DNA of 64,000 bases from Hymenobacter sp. YIM 151500-1. Lineage in GTDB: Bacteria > Bacteroidota > Bacteroidia > Cytophagales > Hymenobacteraceae. Position 1 is the stretch's first letter. Each line of letters begins with the position of its first letter. Location: assembly GCF_025979885.1 (NCBI RefSeq), contig NZ_CP110139.1, forward strand, positions 1,054,001 to 1,118,000, written 5' to 3'. Below are positions 1 through 8,330 of this stretch, piece after piece. A model generated the notes under the pieces. That model had not been told where the DNA came from and ran no database searches. It saw only the letters and a list, made by a program, of their open reading frames with translations. The translations under genes and the position numbers were made by a program.

Positions 1-1343
1 TAGAGCGAAATCAGCAGTAGGTCCCGGATTTCTCGCCAGCTCGTGCCGTCCGGGAACAGATAGCGCACGTAGTCTTCTAGGCGGAGCAGCGGCTCGGTGG
101 TTTGCTGGTTGGTTTCGTAGTTGCGGCGTTGCAGGCCCACTAGCAGCAGGCGCACTTCGCTGCCGGTGCGGGCTGTGCTCAGGCGCGTAAGAGTGCGCTT
201 GATGGCAGAATCGTCGGTTTCAGTGGCCACGTAGCGAGCCACGTGCGCAATTAAGTCGAGGGTTTTGCGGTCCATAGCCAGCAGGTATTGACAGTAAAAG
301 GCGGTTAATTCAAAAGGAAACGGCTGGTGGCGCGCCCAGGCCCGCATTAGTGGTAGTAGGCTCTGGCCCTGAATCAGCCGCAGGTACACGCTGTTGGGCC
401 ACGCCTGGTACACGGCCGGCTCCACCACCGCAGGTGCTTCGTTGGGCTTGCCGGGCACCAGCAATGCGGTGCTGTCTGGCCGGGCGCGGGCACTCCGGAA
501 CTTGCTGTGGCGGTAGTGCGCCCGCACAAACCACGTCCAGGGCTCTTTGAACACGCTCATCACCTGTCGGTAGAAGTCGAAAACCCAGGCCGACAGATGG
601 TGCAAGGTCACGTCGGGCTTGGCGCCGAAGTTGGTGAAGTTGTACAGCGTGAGGGCCGGAGCCGGGCCAGCTGGAAGTTGAAGACTAGCCTTTTCTACTT
701 CTAGCAAAATGTCGTCAACGAACCTGAAGAGCGTGTTGGCGGCATTGCTGCGGGTTGATTTTGCTAGCCCCGGCTTCAGCTCCGCGTTGGTGGGCCGCAG
801 GTTCTCTTTGAGGTTTTTGGCCGCCAGCAGCGCCGTCACGTCCGGCTGGCTGCTGTGTACCAGAGCTGGATTGCCGCCTACCTCAATGCAGCCCAGCGGC
901 GCGAAATACAGGTGTAGCAGGGTGCTCCGCCCCACGCGCAAGCCTTGCTCCAGGCCGTGGTTGAAGTTCAGGAAAGTACCGGAGCCGGCCAATATCTGAT
1001 TCTCGCGCCCGGCTGGCAGCAGCACTTCGTTGCGGCCCGAAACCCGGCACCACCCTGTTCCGGCGGCTGCCGCATCTTCCAGCAGCGGCTCGTAGTATTC
1101 CAGCGTCCGCTCGGTTTCTTTGCCTTTGTTGGATGGGTTAGTGATGCCCGAGTTCAGGAAGAAGGCGTGCAGCTTGCCCTGCCAGCTTTGCACGTACACA
1201 TCGGTAGCGAAGTGCAGCACCTGTTTGAGCGTCCACTCCGGGTTTTGCGCCAGTAGCTTGCGCAACACCGCCGCACCCACGTCGGCAAATGGGTCGCCGG
1301 ATTGGGTGAGAATTGCGGGAACAGTTGTATTCTGTACTTCCAT
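1..1343 (-). CDS. cas8b1: Type I-B CRISPR-associated protein Cas8b1/Cst1 (partial, runs off the left edge)
   Basis: Large subunit of the type I-B Cascade effector, which recognises the PAM and holds target DNA next to the crRNA. The reading frame opens at the ATG at 1343 and stays open for 447 codons to the window edge, so the C-terminus is missing. The N-terminal text (GDPFADVGAAVL near residue 17) and the following Cys-Ser-Gly motif (WCRVSGR near residue 100) resemble Cst1-family proteins. It follows cas6 by 41 bp on the same strand, the usual cas6-cas8b order in this subtype; cas7, cas5, cas3 and the adaptation genes would lie beyond the edge. Family recognition was by eye. Another Cas8b branch is possible, but a Cascade large subunit is well supported by the neighbour. 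Confidence 0.82.
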   Translation of the reverse strand, partial: MEVQNTTVPAILTQSGDPFADVGAAVLRKLLAQNPEWTLKQVLHFATDVYVQSWQGKLHAFFLNSGITNPSNKGKETERTLEYYEPLLEDAAAAGTGWCRVSGRNEVLLPAGRENQILAGSGTFLNFNHGLEQGLRVGRSTLLHLYFAPLGCIEVGGNPALVHSSQPDVTALLAAKNLKENLRPTNAELKPGLAKSTRSNAANTLFRFVDDILLEVEKASLQLPAGPAPALTLYNFTNFGAKPDVTLHHLSAWVFDFYRQVMSVFKEPWTWFVRAHYRHSKFRSARARPDSTALLVPGKPNEAPAVVEPAVYQAWPNSVYLRLIQGQSLLPLMRAWARHQPFPFELTAFYCQYLLAMDRKTLDLIAHVARYVATETDDSAIKRTLTRLSTARTGSEVRLLLVGLQRRNYETNQQTTEPLLRLEDYVRYLFPDGTSWREIRDLLLISL

Positions 1344-1384
1344 AAGGATGCAGTACTAACAAGTCAACAAAGCCGTGTAAAACC

Positions 1385-2050
1385 CTACTCCAGCGCTCCG
1401 CACCCCAGCCCGGTACTATTGCCTACGCCTACGCACCAGGCAAACCGAATCTGCTCGGCCGTGCCGGTGATGATAACCGGGCACTGGCTGGCACGGCACT
1501 GCACCTGCTTATAGCGGAAGAGCTTAGTCTTGGCACCGGCATGATTCCGGTCGAAGCGGACGGACGCACCGGCGTCGTCGAGGCCGGCCTGGCGGAGTTT
1601 GTGGCACAGGGTGGCGGTGAGCAGCTCGTCGGCGCGCGGGTCGAGGTAGGTGAGGTGGTCGGCGGGCTGGCCGGGCTCCGTTTCCCACTTAACAAAAACG
1701 GGGCTGAGCACGCGAAACCACTGCTCACCGTCCTGAAATGCTGGAGCATTAACCAGTCGGGCGTCGCGTACGGTTAGGCCCAGACCCAGATTGGGCTCCC
1801 GGATAACGCCCCCAACCAAGGCGTGAATCAGCTGGGGGTCGTGGGCGGAGATGCTCCAATGGGCGCCGTCGCGGAACCAGAGGCCGCCGCGGCTGCCCCG
1901 GCTGCCGCGCAGCCAAGAGAGGGAGTAGAGGGAGAGGCCGTCATGCAGCTCATCGTTGTGACCCAGCCAACGGTGGAAAGCGCCTTTCAGCGTAGCGAGA
2001 TGGTCAAATGGAACAGCTTGACTGGCTGTTAGGTACAGCTGCAAACGCAT
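1385..2050 (-). CDS. cas6: CRISPR-associated endoribonuclease Cas6
   Basis: A 221-residue RAMP-fold endoribonuclease that cuts pre-crRNA in the repeat and stays bound to the 3' handle. The diagnostic C-terminal glycine-rich loop GVGNSTGLGCGALE (residues 208-221) ends the protein, and the length is typical. It appears to be the first gene of a leftward cas operon, followed 41 bp later by cas8b1. The 255 bp upstream (2051-2305) are strikingly AT-rich compared with the coding DNA. They probably hold the operon promoter, but no CRISPR repeats are visible there and I could not fix a convincing -33/-7 pair. The start is the first ATG of the frame and gives a normal N-terminus (MRLQLYL). Confidence 0.88.
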   Translation of the reverse strand: MRLQLYLTASQAVPFDHLATLKGAFHRWLGHNDELHDGLSLYSLSWLRGSRGSRGGLWFRDGAHWSISAHDPQLIHALVGGVIREPNLGLGLTVRDARLVNAPAFQDGEQWFRVLSPVFVKWETEPGQPADHLTYLDPRADELLTATLCHKLRQAGLDDAGASVRFDRNHAGAKTKLFRYKQVQCRASQCPVIITGTAEQIRFAWCVGVGNSTGLGCGALE

Positions 2051-2305
2051 AGGATAATTTGTTGTAATATTCCAGCAAGCAGTTTTTGCTCATCCGGATA
2101 AGATGCGGTAATATCTGTATTTTGTTGTTTGCTAAACAATACTTCAAAGCAATATTTTTTTATAAACCTCCATGAGTTTCTAATTTATTCTATAATCTCT
2201 AGAAATAGAACATTTTACTGTTGACTATTTGGTCTCTATTCACGGCAGTGAAGCTCTGGTTGAGCGGGCAGGAGTGGATGCTCCACAATCCAGCCGAGGT
2301 TCCTA

Positions 2306-3121
2306 TTACTGCGGCCGCCACACCACAGTGAGGCCGGCCGTGCCGCCGGGCCACACCATGGGCGAGGCCTGCAGGCCCAGCAGCCGCGGCTTGCGGCCCC
2401 AGCGGTAGCGGTGGGAGAGGTAGCCCAGGTGCGCCGACAAGATGCCGATGCCGGCGCCGGCAAACACGTCGGACTGCCAGTGGCGGTTGTTGAGCATGCG
2501 CAGGGCGGCCACGCTGGTGGCGATGGTGTAGGCGCCCACGCCGTACCACTGGCTTTTGTGCCGAAACTCGGTGTGCACGATGCTGGCCGCCAGAAACGCC
2601 TGCGCCGTGTGGCCCGACGGAAACGCGTTGCGGGTGGTGCCGTCGGGGCGGAGCACCCCCGTGGTTTTCTTAAGCACGGTGGTCAGCACCCCGAAAATCA
2701 GCTCCGACTTGCCAATCACCAGCAGGGTGTTGATTCGGTCGTCGCGCGACTCCACGCCGGCCAGGGCCGCGGCGCCCAGCTCCAGGTAAGGGGCGATGAT
2801 GAGAAAGTCGTCGACGCGGGTGCGGAAGTTGGGAAACTGCTTTTGGATGTCGCGGCGGGCGTCGTAGCTGCTATAAAAGCCCCGGTCGTAGATGGTGGAC
2901 ACGCCGTAGCCGATGAGGGCAGCCGGCACGATGGTGGCCTTGACCAGCTTGCCCCGGTACCAGGGCCGCGGTGGGGCGGGCTGGTCGGCGGGCTGTTCGT
3001 ACTTGTGCAGAGTATCGGCGGCGGGGGCGGCGGGCACCTGCTGGGCCGCCACGGGCAGGCAGCAAACGGCGCTGAGGGCCAGCGGCCCTACCACCAGGCG
3101 GGCAGAAGAGAATTCCAGCAT
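2306..3121 (-). CDS. PAP2-family (type 2 phosphatidic acid) phosphatase
   Basis: A 271-residue integral membrane phosphatase of the PAP2/haloperoxidase fold, likely acting on a lipid phosphate or undecaprenyl pyrophosphate at the periplasmic face. The three signature blocks are present: K151-x6-R158-P159, P168-S-G-H171 and R208-x5-H214-x3-D218. The N-terminus has a hydrophobic signal ending in AVAAQ-like residues near 27, followed by a Pro/Ala-rich linker; several hydrophobic segments follow. It stands alone, with a 255-bp AT-rich gap toward cas6 and a 700-bp gap on the other side. The substrate cannot be told from sequence. Confidence 0.86.
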   Translation of the reverse strand: MLEFSSARLVVGPLALSAVCCLPVAAQQVPAAPAADTLHKYEQPADQPAPPRPWYRGKLVKATIVPAALIGYGVSTIYDRGFYSSYDARRDIQKQFPNFRTRVDDFLIIAPYLELGAAALAGVESRDDRINTLLVIGKSELIFGVLTTVLKKTTGVLRPDGTTRNAFPSGHTAQAFLAASIVHTEFRHKSQWYGVGAYTIATSVAALRMLNNRHWQSDVFAGAGIGILSAHLGYLSHRYRWGRKPRLLGLQASPMVWPGGTAGLTVVWRPQ

Positions 3122-3821
3122 AAAGACAATATGTGGGTATGGCCAGCTTCACGCCTGTGAAAGCCAGGCGTAGTTGCGGGCGGCTACGCAAATAAGCACA
3201 CCCCACGGAAAATGACGGCCGTTCAGGCCTGACTCCCGGCCAACAGCTCGCCGGTTTCCCCGCTACCTCTACCCCGGTAGCCCGCCCCGACAGGGCAAGT
3301 CAAGAAGCAAACGCCCACCACCAAACCAGCCAGAAGCGCATACGCGGAAGCCGAAAAGCAAGCTTTTCGACTTCCGCGCATGGTTGTGAAAAAGGGGACG
3401 GGGAGCGGAAGCTCACCGGGAAAGGAACCCCAGCGAGCAGGAGGGATATGCAAATGTCTTAGATGCCCGGTGCCTGGCCAAGTCCAATTCCCCGCAAATT
3501 GTGACAGGCTATAGCGTAGCATTTGCACCGAATTCCGGCAGCTAAAGCCTGCAAAACAAAGGTGCGTGCCCCGCATAGGCCCTGCAACTGGTGGGTTTGT
3601 GACATAGCGCAGAAGGCAGAGAGGCTTCGGCGGCGCCCCGCAGGGCGGGCCGGCGACTTCCTGAGCTGCTTTCCGCCCCCAGCCAGCCCGGCCCGTTCCT
3701 TCCCGCCAGGTACCCCTGGGCAACTGCACGGGTTTCGGCGCCGGCCCCGCTTCTGCGTGAAGGCGAAGCAGCCCGCCTCCCAGGAAACGACTTGTACCAG
3801 GCGCTTTTGCGCGGCCCGTTG
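3122..3821. other. 700-bp gap without a supported gene; holds a 16-bp-arm palindrome
   Basis: Open frames here have odd composition (Arg/Pro/Gly/Cys-rich), no recognisable domain and no good start context, so none is called. The only clear structure is the near-perfect inverted repeat at 3344-3377, listed separately. No tRNA or riboswitch consensus was recognised on either strand. Confidence 0.5.
3344..3377. repeat. Near-perfect inverted repeat (16-bp arms, 2-bp centre)
   Basis: Arms GCGGAAGCCGAAAAGC (3344-3359) and GCTTTTCGACTTCCGC (3362-3377) match in 15 of 16 positions with AA between them. There is no U-tract, so an intrinsic terminator is not obvious. It could be a cruciform, a protein-binding palindrome or the remnant of a repeat. 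Confidence 0.6.
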
Positions 3822-4907
3822 CTAGGCGGGTAGGGCTGGCACCTCAATGAAAAAGGTGGTGCCGGCACCTTCGGCACTTTCAAGCCAGATGCGGCCCTGG
3901 TGCAGCTCCACGATGGTCTGAATAATCGACATACCCAGCCCGGTGGTCTTCTCCCCGCGCAGCCCGGTCCGCCGCGCTTTCGTGAACTTATCGAACAACA
4001 GCGGTTGGAGTTCTGCCGGAACCCCGATGCCCGTATCGGTAATCGTCACCAGCACGAGGGCGTCCTGGCGGGCCACGCGCACGGTAAGCGTGCCTCCGTC
4101 GGGCGTAAACTTGATGGCGTTGGAAAGGAGGTTGTTGATGACCTGCTGAAACTTGTTGATGTCCAGGCTGACAAAGATGGACTCTTCCGCAGCCTCGAAG
4201 TGAAACTGCAGATGCGTATGCCACTCCGAGCGTTGGTACTCCTCCATAATCGTGCGCAGCCACGCCACCAGGTTGGCCCGCTCCCGCTTCAGCTCCACGT
4301 TGGAAGACTCCAGAAACTCGTTGTCTACAAAGTCGCGGATCAGGTGTACCCCGTCCGTGCAGGTGCGCTCCATCAGGCGCAGCAGCTCCTGTACGCCCGC
4401 GCCGTCCTGGGTTTCCAGCCGCAGGTGCTCGGTTAGCTGCTGCAACAAGACCAGCGGGGCCGCCAAATCGTGCGACAGTATTTCAAGCGTCGCGTCTTTC
4501 TTGGTGTTGAATTTCTGGGCGTTGATGGCCGTTTCCTGCACTTTGGTAATGTCCAGCACCGTGCCGCTGAGGTAGCGCTGCCCGTCGGCAAGAACTTCCA
4601 GGCTGCCCGCAAAGCGCAGCCACTGCACCCCGCCACCAGCAGGGGTAGCTACCCGCACGTCCACATTCTCAACCAGCTCGCCGGCCAGCGCCTGGGTTAG
4701 CTGCTGGTGCAGCAGGGGCCGGTCATCGGGGTGGACGCGGGACAACCAGCGCGGCAGCTCGTCGTCGGCGCGGGCGGCGGGGCCCTCAAACACCCGCTCG
4801 TACGCCTGGCTGACGTACACCACCCGCGCCGCGGCGAGGTCATAGGAAAAATAAACGGCTTGGCCGCCGTCAATCAGGGAGCGAAACAGGGGGGAGAAGT
4901 CTGGCAT
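3822..4907 (-). CDS. PAS-domain sensor histidine kinase (orphan)
   Basis: A 361-residue kinase counted from the ATG at 4907 (MPDFSPLF). The frame also extends 30 codons further upstream, but that text looks non-coding. It has a PAS domain (about residues 15-120, with the WLSRVHPDDR and SGTVLDIT signatures), a HisKA dimerisation helix with phospho-acceptor H146 in LEILSHDLAAPL, and an HATPase domain with the N box around N263, the G1 box DTGIG (291-295) and the G2 box GLGMS. No signal peptide or membrane span is visible, so it is probably cytoplasmic. No response regulator lies next to it. The signal is unknown; PAS suggests a small ligand, redox state or partner protein. Confidence 0.85.
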   Translation of the reverse strand: MPDFSPLFRSLIDGGQAVYFSYDLAAARVVYVSQAYERVFEGPAARADDELPRWLSRVHPDDRPLLHQQLTQALAGELVENVDVRVATPAGGGVQWLRFAGSLEVLADGQRYLSGTVLDITKVQETAINAQKFNTKKDATLEILSHDLAAPLVLLQQLTEHLRLETQDGAGVQELLRLMERTCTDGVHLIRDFVDNEFLESSNVELKRERANLVAWLRTIMEEYQRSEWHTHLQFHFEAAEESIFVSLDINKFQQVINNLLSNAIKFTPDGGTLTVRVARQDALVLVTITDTGIGVPAELQPLLFDKFTKARRTGLRGEKTTGLGMSIIQTIVELHQGRIWLESAEGAGTTFFIEVPALPA

Positions 4908-5425
4908 AGGGCAAGGGGTAGCACCCGAATGTACTGTTGATCCGGCGTTTCGTTGCCTGCCAACCCCAGCCGGAAAAGCGCCGGCCCGCAGCTTCACCCA
5001 GTTGCAGCTGCGTAAGCAGTTTCAAGAAGTGTCGCTTCTGCTGCCAGTAGAGAACAGGCCGGCTATGCAACCGCCCGCTGCGGGCCGAATACAGCCAGCT
5101 AAGCCGGTGTGGGCGCCCCGAAAGCGTGGGTAGCTTCTTGGCTGGTAACTCTTTTGCAGAAAAAACGGTACAGCGTAGAATTCTTTTTGTTTCGCCAGGA
5201 CGAAAGGGGAAGTACCAGCACCCCCACCGCTTGCAGGCCTCCAGCCCCGGCGGACTGTCCGCGCGGGCCAGGAGGGCCCCCAGGGACTGTTGCCGGGGCA
5301 GCGTAGAGGGCGGCGGGCCGGTGTTGGCCGGACCCGCTGTTGCTGCTGGGTTTGTCCGGGCGCCCGGCCGGGTTTGTGCCGGCTTGTTTGCAGTTGCTTG
5401 CTCTTATCGTTTGCCTTCTCCCCGT
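4908..5425. other. Divergent intergenic region between the kinase and the GH1 gene
   Basis: About 520 bp with no supported gene. It must hold divergent promoters. A possible -7-like TATCGTTTG lies at 5405-5413 just before the GH1 start, but its core spacing is one base too long for the TAnnTTTG consensus, so it is not called as a promoter. Confidence 0.4.
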
Positions 5426-6748
5426 ATGATTCCTCGATTTCTGTTTGCCACCGGCATCGAAAACAGCTACCCCACCATCGAGAACGGCCGCCTGCGGGTG
5501 GATGAGATGGAGAAGTGCGGACACTACCAGCACTGGCGCAAAGACTTCGACCTGGTGCAGGAGCTGGGGATTCAGTTTCTGCGCTACGGCCCGCCCATTC
5601 ACACCACCTGGCTGGGGCCCGGCCGCTACAACTGGGACTTCGCCGACGAAACCTTTAACGACCTGTGCCGGCGCAACATCGCGCCCATCGTGGATTTATG
5701 CCACTTCGGCCTGCCCGACTGGCTGGGCAACTTCCAGAACGGCGACTTCCCGGCCTTGTTTGCCGACTACGCCCGCGCCTTTGCCCGGCGCTTTCCGTGG
5801 GTGCAGCTCTACACGCCGGTCAACGAAATGTTTATCTGCGCCACGTTTTCGGCCTTGTACGGGTGGTGGAACGAGCAGCTGACCACCGACCGGGCCTTCG
5901 TGACGGCCCTCAAGCACATTGTGAAGGCCAACGTGCTGGCCATGCACGCCATTTCGGAGGTCCGGCCCGATGCCTTGTTTATTCAGAGCGAGTCGTCGGA
6001 GTACTTCCACGCCGAAAACCCGGCCGCCATCCGGCCCGCCGAGCTGATGAATGCCCGGCGCTTCCTGTCCCTGGACTTGAACTACGGCCGGCGCGTGGAT
6101 TCGGAGATGTACGAGTACCTGCTCGACAACGGCATGACGCGGGAGGAGTACCACTTCTTTCTGCGCCACAAGCTCAAGCACCAGTGCATCATGGGCAACG
6201 ATTACTACAAAACCAACGAGCACCGCGTGAAAGCCGACGGTAGCACCCGCGCCTCCGGGGAGGTGTTTGGCTACCACGTCATCACCCGCCAGTACCACGA
6301 CCGGTACCACCTGCCCGTGATGCACACCGAAACCAACCTCAACCAGGGGCCCTGCGGCGACGAGGCCGTGAACTGGCTCTGGAAGGAGTGGGCCAACGTG
6401 CTGCGCGTGCGCAACGACGGCGTGCCCATCATCGGCTTCACCTGGTACTCGCTCACCGACCAGGTGGACTGGGACACGGCCCTGCGCGAAAACAACGGCC
6501 GCGTGAACCCGCTGGGCCTCTACGACCTGGACCGCAACATCCGGCCCGTGGGCGAGTCGTACAAGCAGCTCATCAAAGACTGGTGCCAGGTGCTGCCCGC
6601 CCAGAGCATCTGCCTGCAAGTGCCCATCGTCATGCCCCACGAAAGCAACCAGGCCTGGGTTCGGCAGCAGCAGGAAGCCGCTCAGCAAGTGCTCCGGACC
6701 AAAACAGCGGCGCCCACCGCCACCGCTCCCGTAGAAGCCGGAGGGTAA
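5426..6748 (+). CDS. Family 1 glycoside hydrolase (beta-galactosidase/beta-glucosidase-like)
   Basis: A 440-residue GH1-type retaining glycosidase. The start is the ATG at 5426 (MIPRFLFATGIENSYP); a 100-codon upstream extension is compositionally non-coding. The acid/base glutamate is E134 in the T-P-V-N-E motif, and E302 in HTETN sits where GH1 enzymes carry the nucleophile. No signal peptide is seen, so it is likely intracellular. It heads a same-strand cluster of De Ley-Doudoroff genes, which suggests that it releases galactose from an imported beta-galactoside (inference from context). The last 25 residues are a Thr/Ala/Pro tail of low complexity. GH1-like subfamilies vary in substrate, so the sugar released needs testing. 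Confidence 0.82.
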   Translation: MIPRFLFATGIENSYPTIENGRLRVDEMEKCGHYQHWRKDFDLVQELGIQFLRYGPPIHTTWLGPGRYNWDFADETFNDLCRRNIAPIVDLCHFGLPDWLGNFQNGDFPALFADYARAFARRFPWVQLYTPVNEMFICATFSALYGWWNEQLTTDRAFVTALKHIVKANVLAMHAISEVRPDALFIQSESSEYFHAENPAAIRPAELMNARRFLSLDLNYGRRVDSEMYEYLLDNGMTREEYHFFLRHKLKHQCIMGNDYYKTNEHRVKADGSTRASGEVFGYHVITRQYHDRYHLPVMHTETNLNQGPCGDEAVNWLWKEWANVLRVRNDGVPIIGFTWYSLTDQVDWDTALRENNGRVNPLGLYDLDRNIRPVGESYKQLIKDWCQVLPAQSICLQVPIVMPHESNQAWVRQQQEAAQQVLRTKTAAPTATAPVEAGG

Positions 6749-6810
6749 CCTGGCCGGCACACCCAGACAGTAGCTTCACCACCTCCTGACTCACCATTTC
6801 ACCTTTTTCC

Positions 6811-7548
6811 ATGAGATTTCAAGATAAAGTAGCTATTGTGACCGGTGGGGCCAGCGGCATTGGCCTGGCTACGGCCAAGCGCCTCGGCTCGGAAGGTGCC
6901 CGCCTGGTGCTGGTGGGCCGCGCCCAGGACAAGCTCGACCAGGCCGCCGAGCAGTGCCGGGCCGCCGGCGCCCCCGCCGTGTGGGGCAGCGTGTGCGACG
7001 TGGCCGACGAGGCGCAGGTAGCCGCCGCCGTGCGGGGCACGCTGGAGCGCTTCGGCCGCCTCGACGTGGTGGTGAACAACGCCGGGGTGATGCAGTTCAA
7101 GCCCCTGGAGGAGCAAACCGGCGCCGACTGGCAGCATGTGCTGGGCGTGGACCTGCTGGGCACATTCTTCTTTATCAAAGAAGCCTTTTTGCACATGAAG
7201 CCCGGCGGCACCATCGTCAACGTGTCCAGCATCCACGCCGTAGAAACCAGCCCGCTGGTGGCGTCTTACGCCGCGGCCAAGGCTGCCGTCAACTCCCTGA
7301 CCCGCTCGGCGTCGCTGGAAGGCAAGCCCAAGGGCATTCGGGTGAATGCCGTGCTGCCCGGCGCCATCGACACGCCCATGCTCTGGGACAATCCCAACGT
7401 GAAGTCCGGCGTCGAAAAGATTGACCCCGCCGACGTGGGCCGCCCCGAAGACGTGGCCGCCACCATTGCCTACCTGGCCTCCGACGACGCCGCCTTCGTG
7501 CAGGGCGCCGCCGTGCGCGTGGACGGGGGCCGCCTCAGCCAGCTGTAA
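6811..7548 (+). CDS. SDR-family oxidoreductase, probable sugar (galactose) 1-dehydrogenase
   Basis: A 245-residue classical short-chain dehydrogenase. It has the nucleotide-binding TGGASGIG at residues 11-18, NNAG at 89-92 and the catalytic Ser139/140, Tyr153 and Lys157. It lies 62 bp after the GH1 gene and 128 bp before dgoA. With lactonase, dehydratase, kinase and aldolase genes all nearby, the missing first step of the oxidative galactose route is a sugar dehydrogenase, and this SDR is the only candidate in the cluster. That assignment is inference from context: the fold and catalytic residues are clear, the substrate is not. A role in fucose or arabinose oxidation is an alternative. Confidence 0.85.
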   Translation: MRFQDKVAIVTGGASGIGLATAKRLGSEGARLVLVGRAQDKLDQAAEQCRAAGAPAVWGSVCDVADEAQVAAAVRGTLERFGRLDVVVNNAGVMQFKPLEEQTGADWQHVLGVDLLGTFFFIKEAFLHMKPGGTIVNVSSIHAVETSPLVASYAAAKAAVNSLTRSASLEGKPKGIRVNAVLPGAIDTPMLWDNPNVKSGVEKIDPADVGRPEDVAATIAYLASDDAAFVQGAAVRVDGGRLSQL

Positions 7549-7676
7549 ATAAAAGGCAGCTGTAAGCCAGCGGCAGCCGGAGCAGGCACCCCGGCCGCTG
7601 CCGCCAACGTCGCTCCGGCGTGCTGCGTAGGCTACTGAGCTGATTTCTGTTATTCACCCTGTATTACCTTCCCCTC

Positions 7677-8312
7677 ATGGCTGCCGTTTTACCTCAATTG
7701 CTCGAGCACAAGCTGGTGGCCATCATCCGCGGTGCCCAGCCCGCGGATCTGGTCCGCATCGTCCGGGCCCTGCACGCAGGCGGCGTGCGGGCCGTGGAAG
7801 TCACCATCAACTCCGACCGTCCCCTGGCCGGCATCGAGCAGCTGACCGATGAGCTGGGTGACCAGATGCTGATTGGGGCCGGCACGGTGCTCGACCCCGA
7901 AACGGCGCGGGCGGTGCTACTGGCCGGGGCCCGGTTCATCATCTCGCCGACGCTTAATAAAAAGACGATTAAGATGACCAAGCGCTACGGGGCCGTCAGC
8001 ATTCCCGGCGCGTTTACGCCCACCGAAATCCTGACCGCCTACGAGCACGGCGCCGACCTGATTAAGGTGTTTCCGGCCTCGCTGGGGCCGGCGTATTTCA
8101 AGGATGTGAAAGGCCCGCTGCCCCACATTCCGCTCATGCCTACCGGCGGCGTGAAGCTGGACAACATCCGGGACTTCCAGCGGGCCGGCGCCGCCGCCTT
8201 TGGCCTGGGCAGCGCCCTGGTGGATACCAGCCAGCCCGTCACCGATGAGTACCTGCGCCAGCTCACCGAGCGCGCCCAGCAGTTTGTGCAGGCCATTTCT
8301 TTAACGCATTAA
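7677..8312 (+). CDS. dgoA: 2-dehydro-3-deoxy-6-phosphogalactonate/gluconate aldolase
   Basis: A 211-residue class I KDPG/KDPGal-type aldolase forming pyruvate and glyceraldehyde 3-phosphate. The Schiff-base lysine is K130 in DLIKVFPAS; E41 in VEVTINS and R18 in AIIRGA are the other active-site residues of the family. Sequence alone does not separate KDPG from KDPGal aldolases. The galactonate dehydratase 18 bp downstream and the KDGal kinase next to it make the galactonate route most likely. It is co-directional with dgoD at very short spacing and so probably in the same transcript. Confidence 0.88.
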   Translation: MAAVLPQLLEHKLVAIIRGAQPADLVRIVRALHAGGVRAVEVTINSDRPLAGIEQLTDELGDQMLIGAGTVLDPETARAVLLAGARFIISPTLNKKTIKMTKRYGAVSIPGAFTPTEILTAYEHGADLIKVFPASLGPAYFKDVKGPLPHIPLMPTGGVKLDNIRDFQRAGAAAFGLGSALVDTSQPVTDEYLRQLTERAQQFVQAISLTH

Positions 8313-8330
8313 TTTCTTGCTCTTGGCTTT

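Noticed and set aside
2051-2305. Possible CRISPR array or leader upstream of cas6
   Set aside because: AT-rich, but no repeated unit of 20 bases or more is visible.
3390-3520. Riboswitch-like G/C-rich text (cobalamin or TPP type) near the kinase gene
   Set aside because: The core consensus boxes of neither class are present in the right order on either strand.
3223-3729. 168-codon minus-strand frame between PAP2 and the histidine kinase
   Set aside because: Composition is Arg/Gly/Pro/Cys-rich with no domain, and it runs through the palindrome at 3344-3377. It is typical of chance frames in GC-rich DNA.
5126-5425. Upstream 100-codon extension of the GH1 frame
   Set aside because: Low-complexity Arg/Gly/Ala text without a signal peptide. 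The GH1 N-terminus begins cleanly at the ATG at 5426.
5696-6760. Long open frames antisense to the GH1, dgoD, gyrA, hisF, hisA, S8 peptidase and exbB genes
   Set aside because: His/Val/Gly-rich shadow translations of GC-rich genes; the sense strand has clear catalytic motifs in each case.
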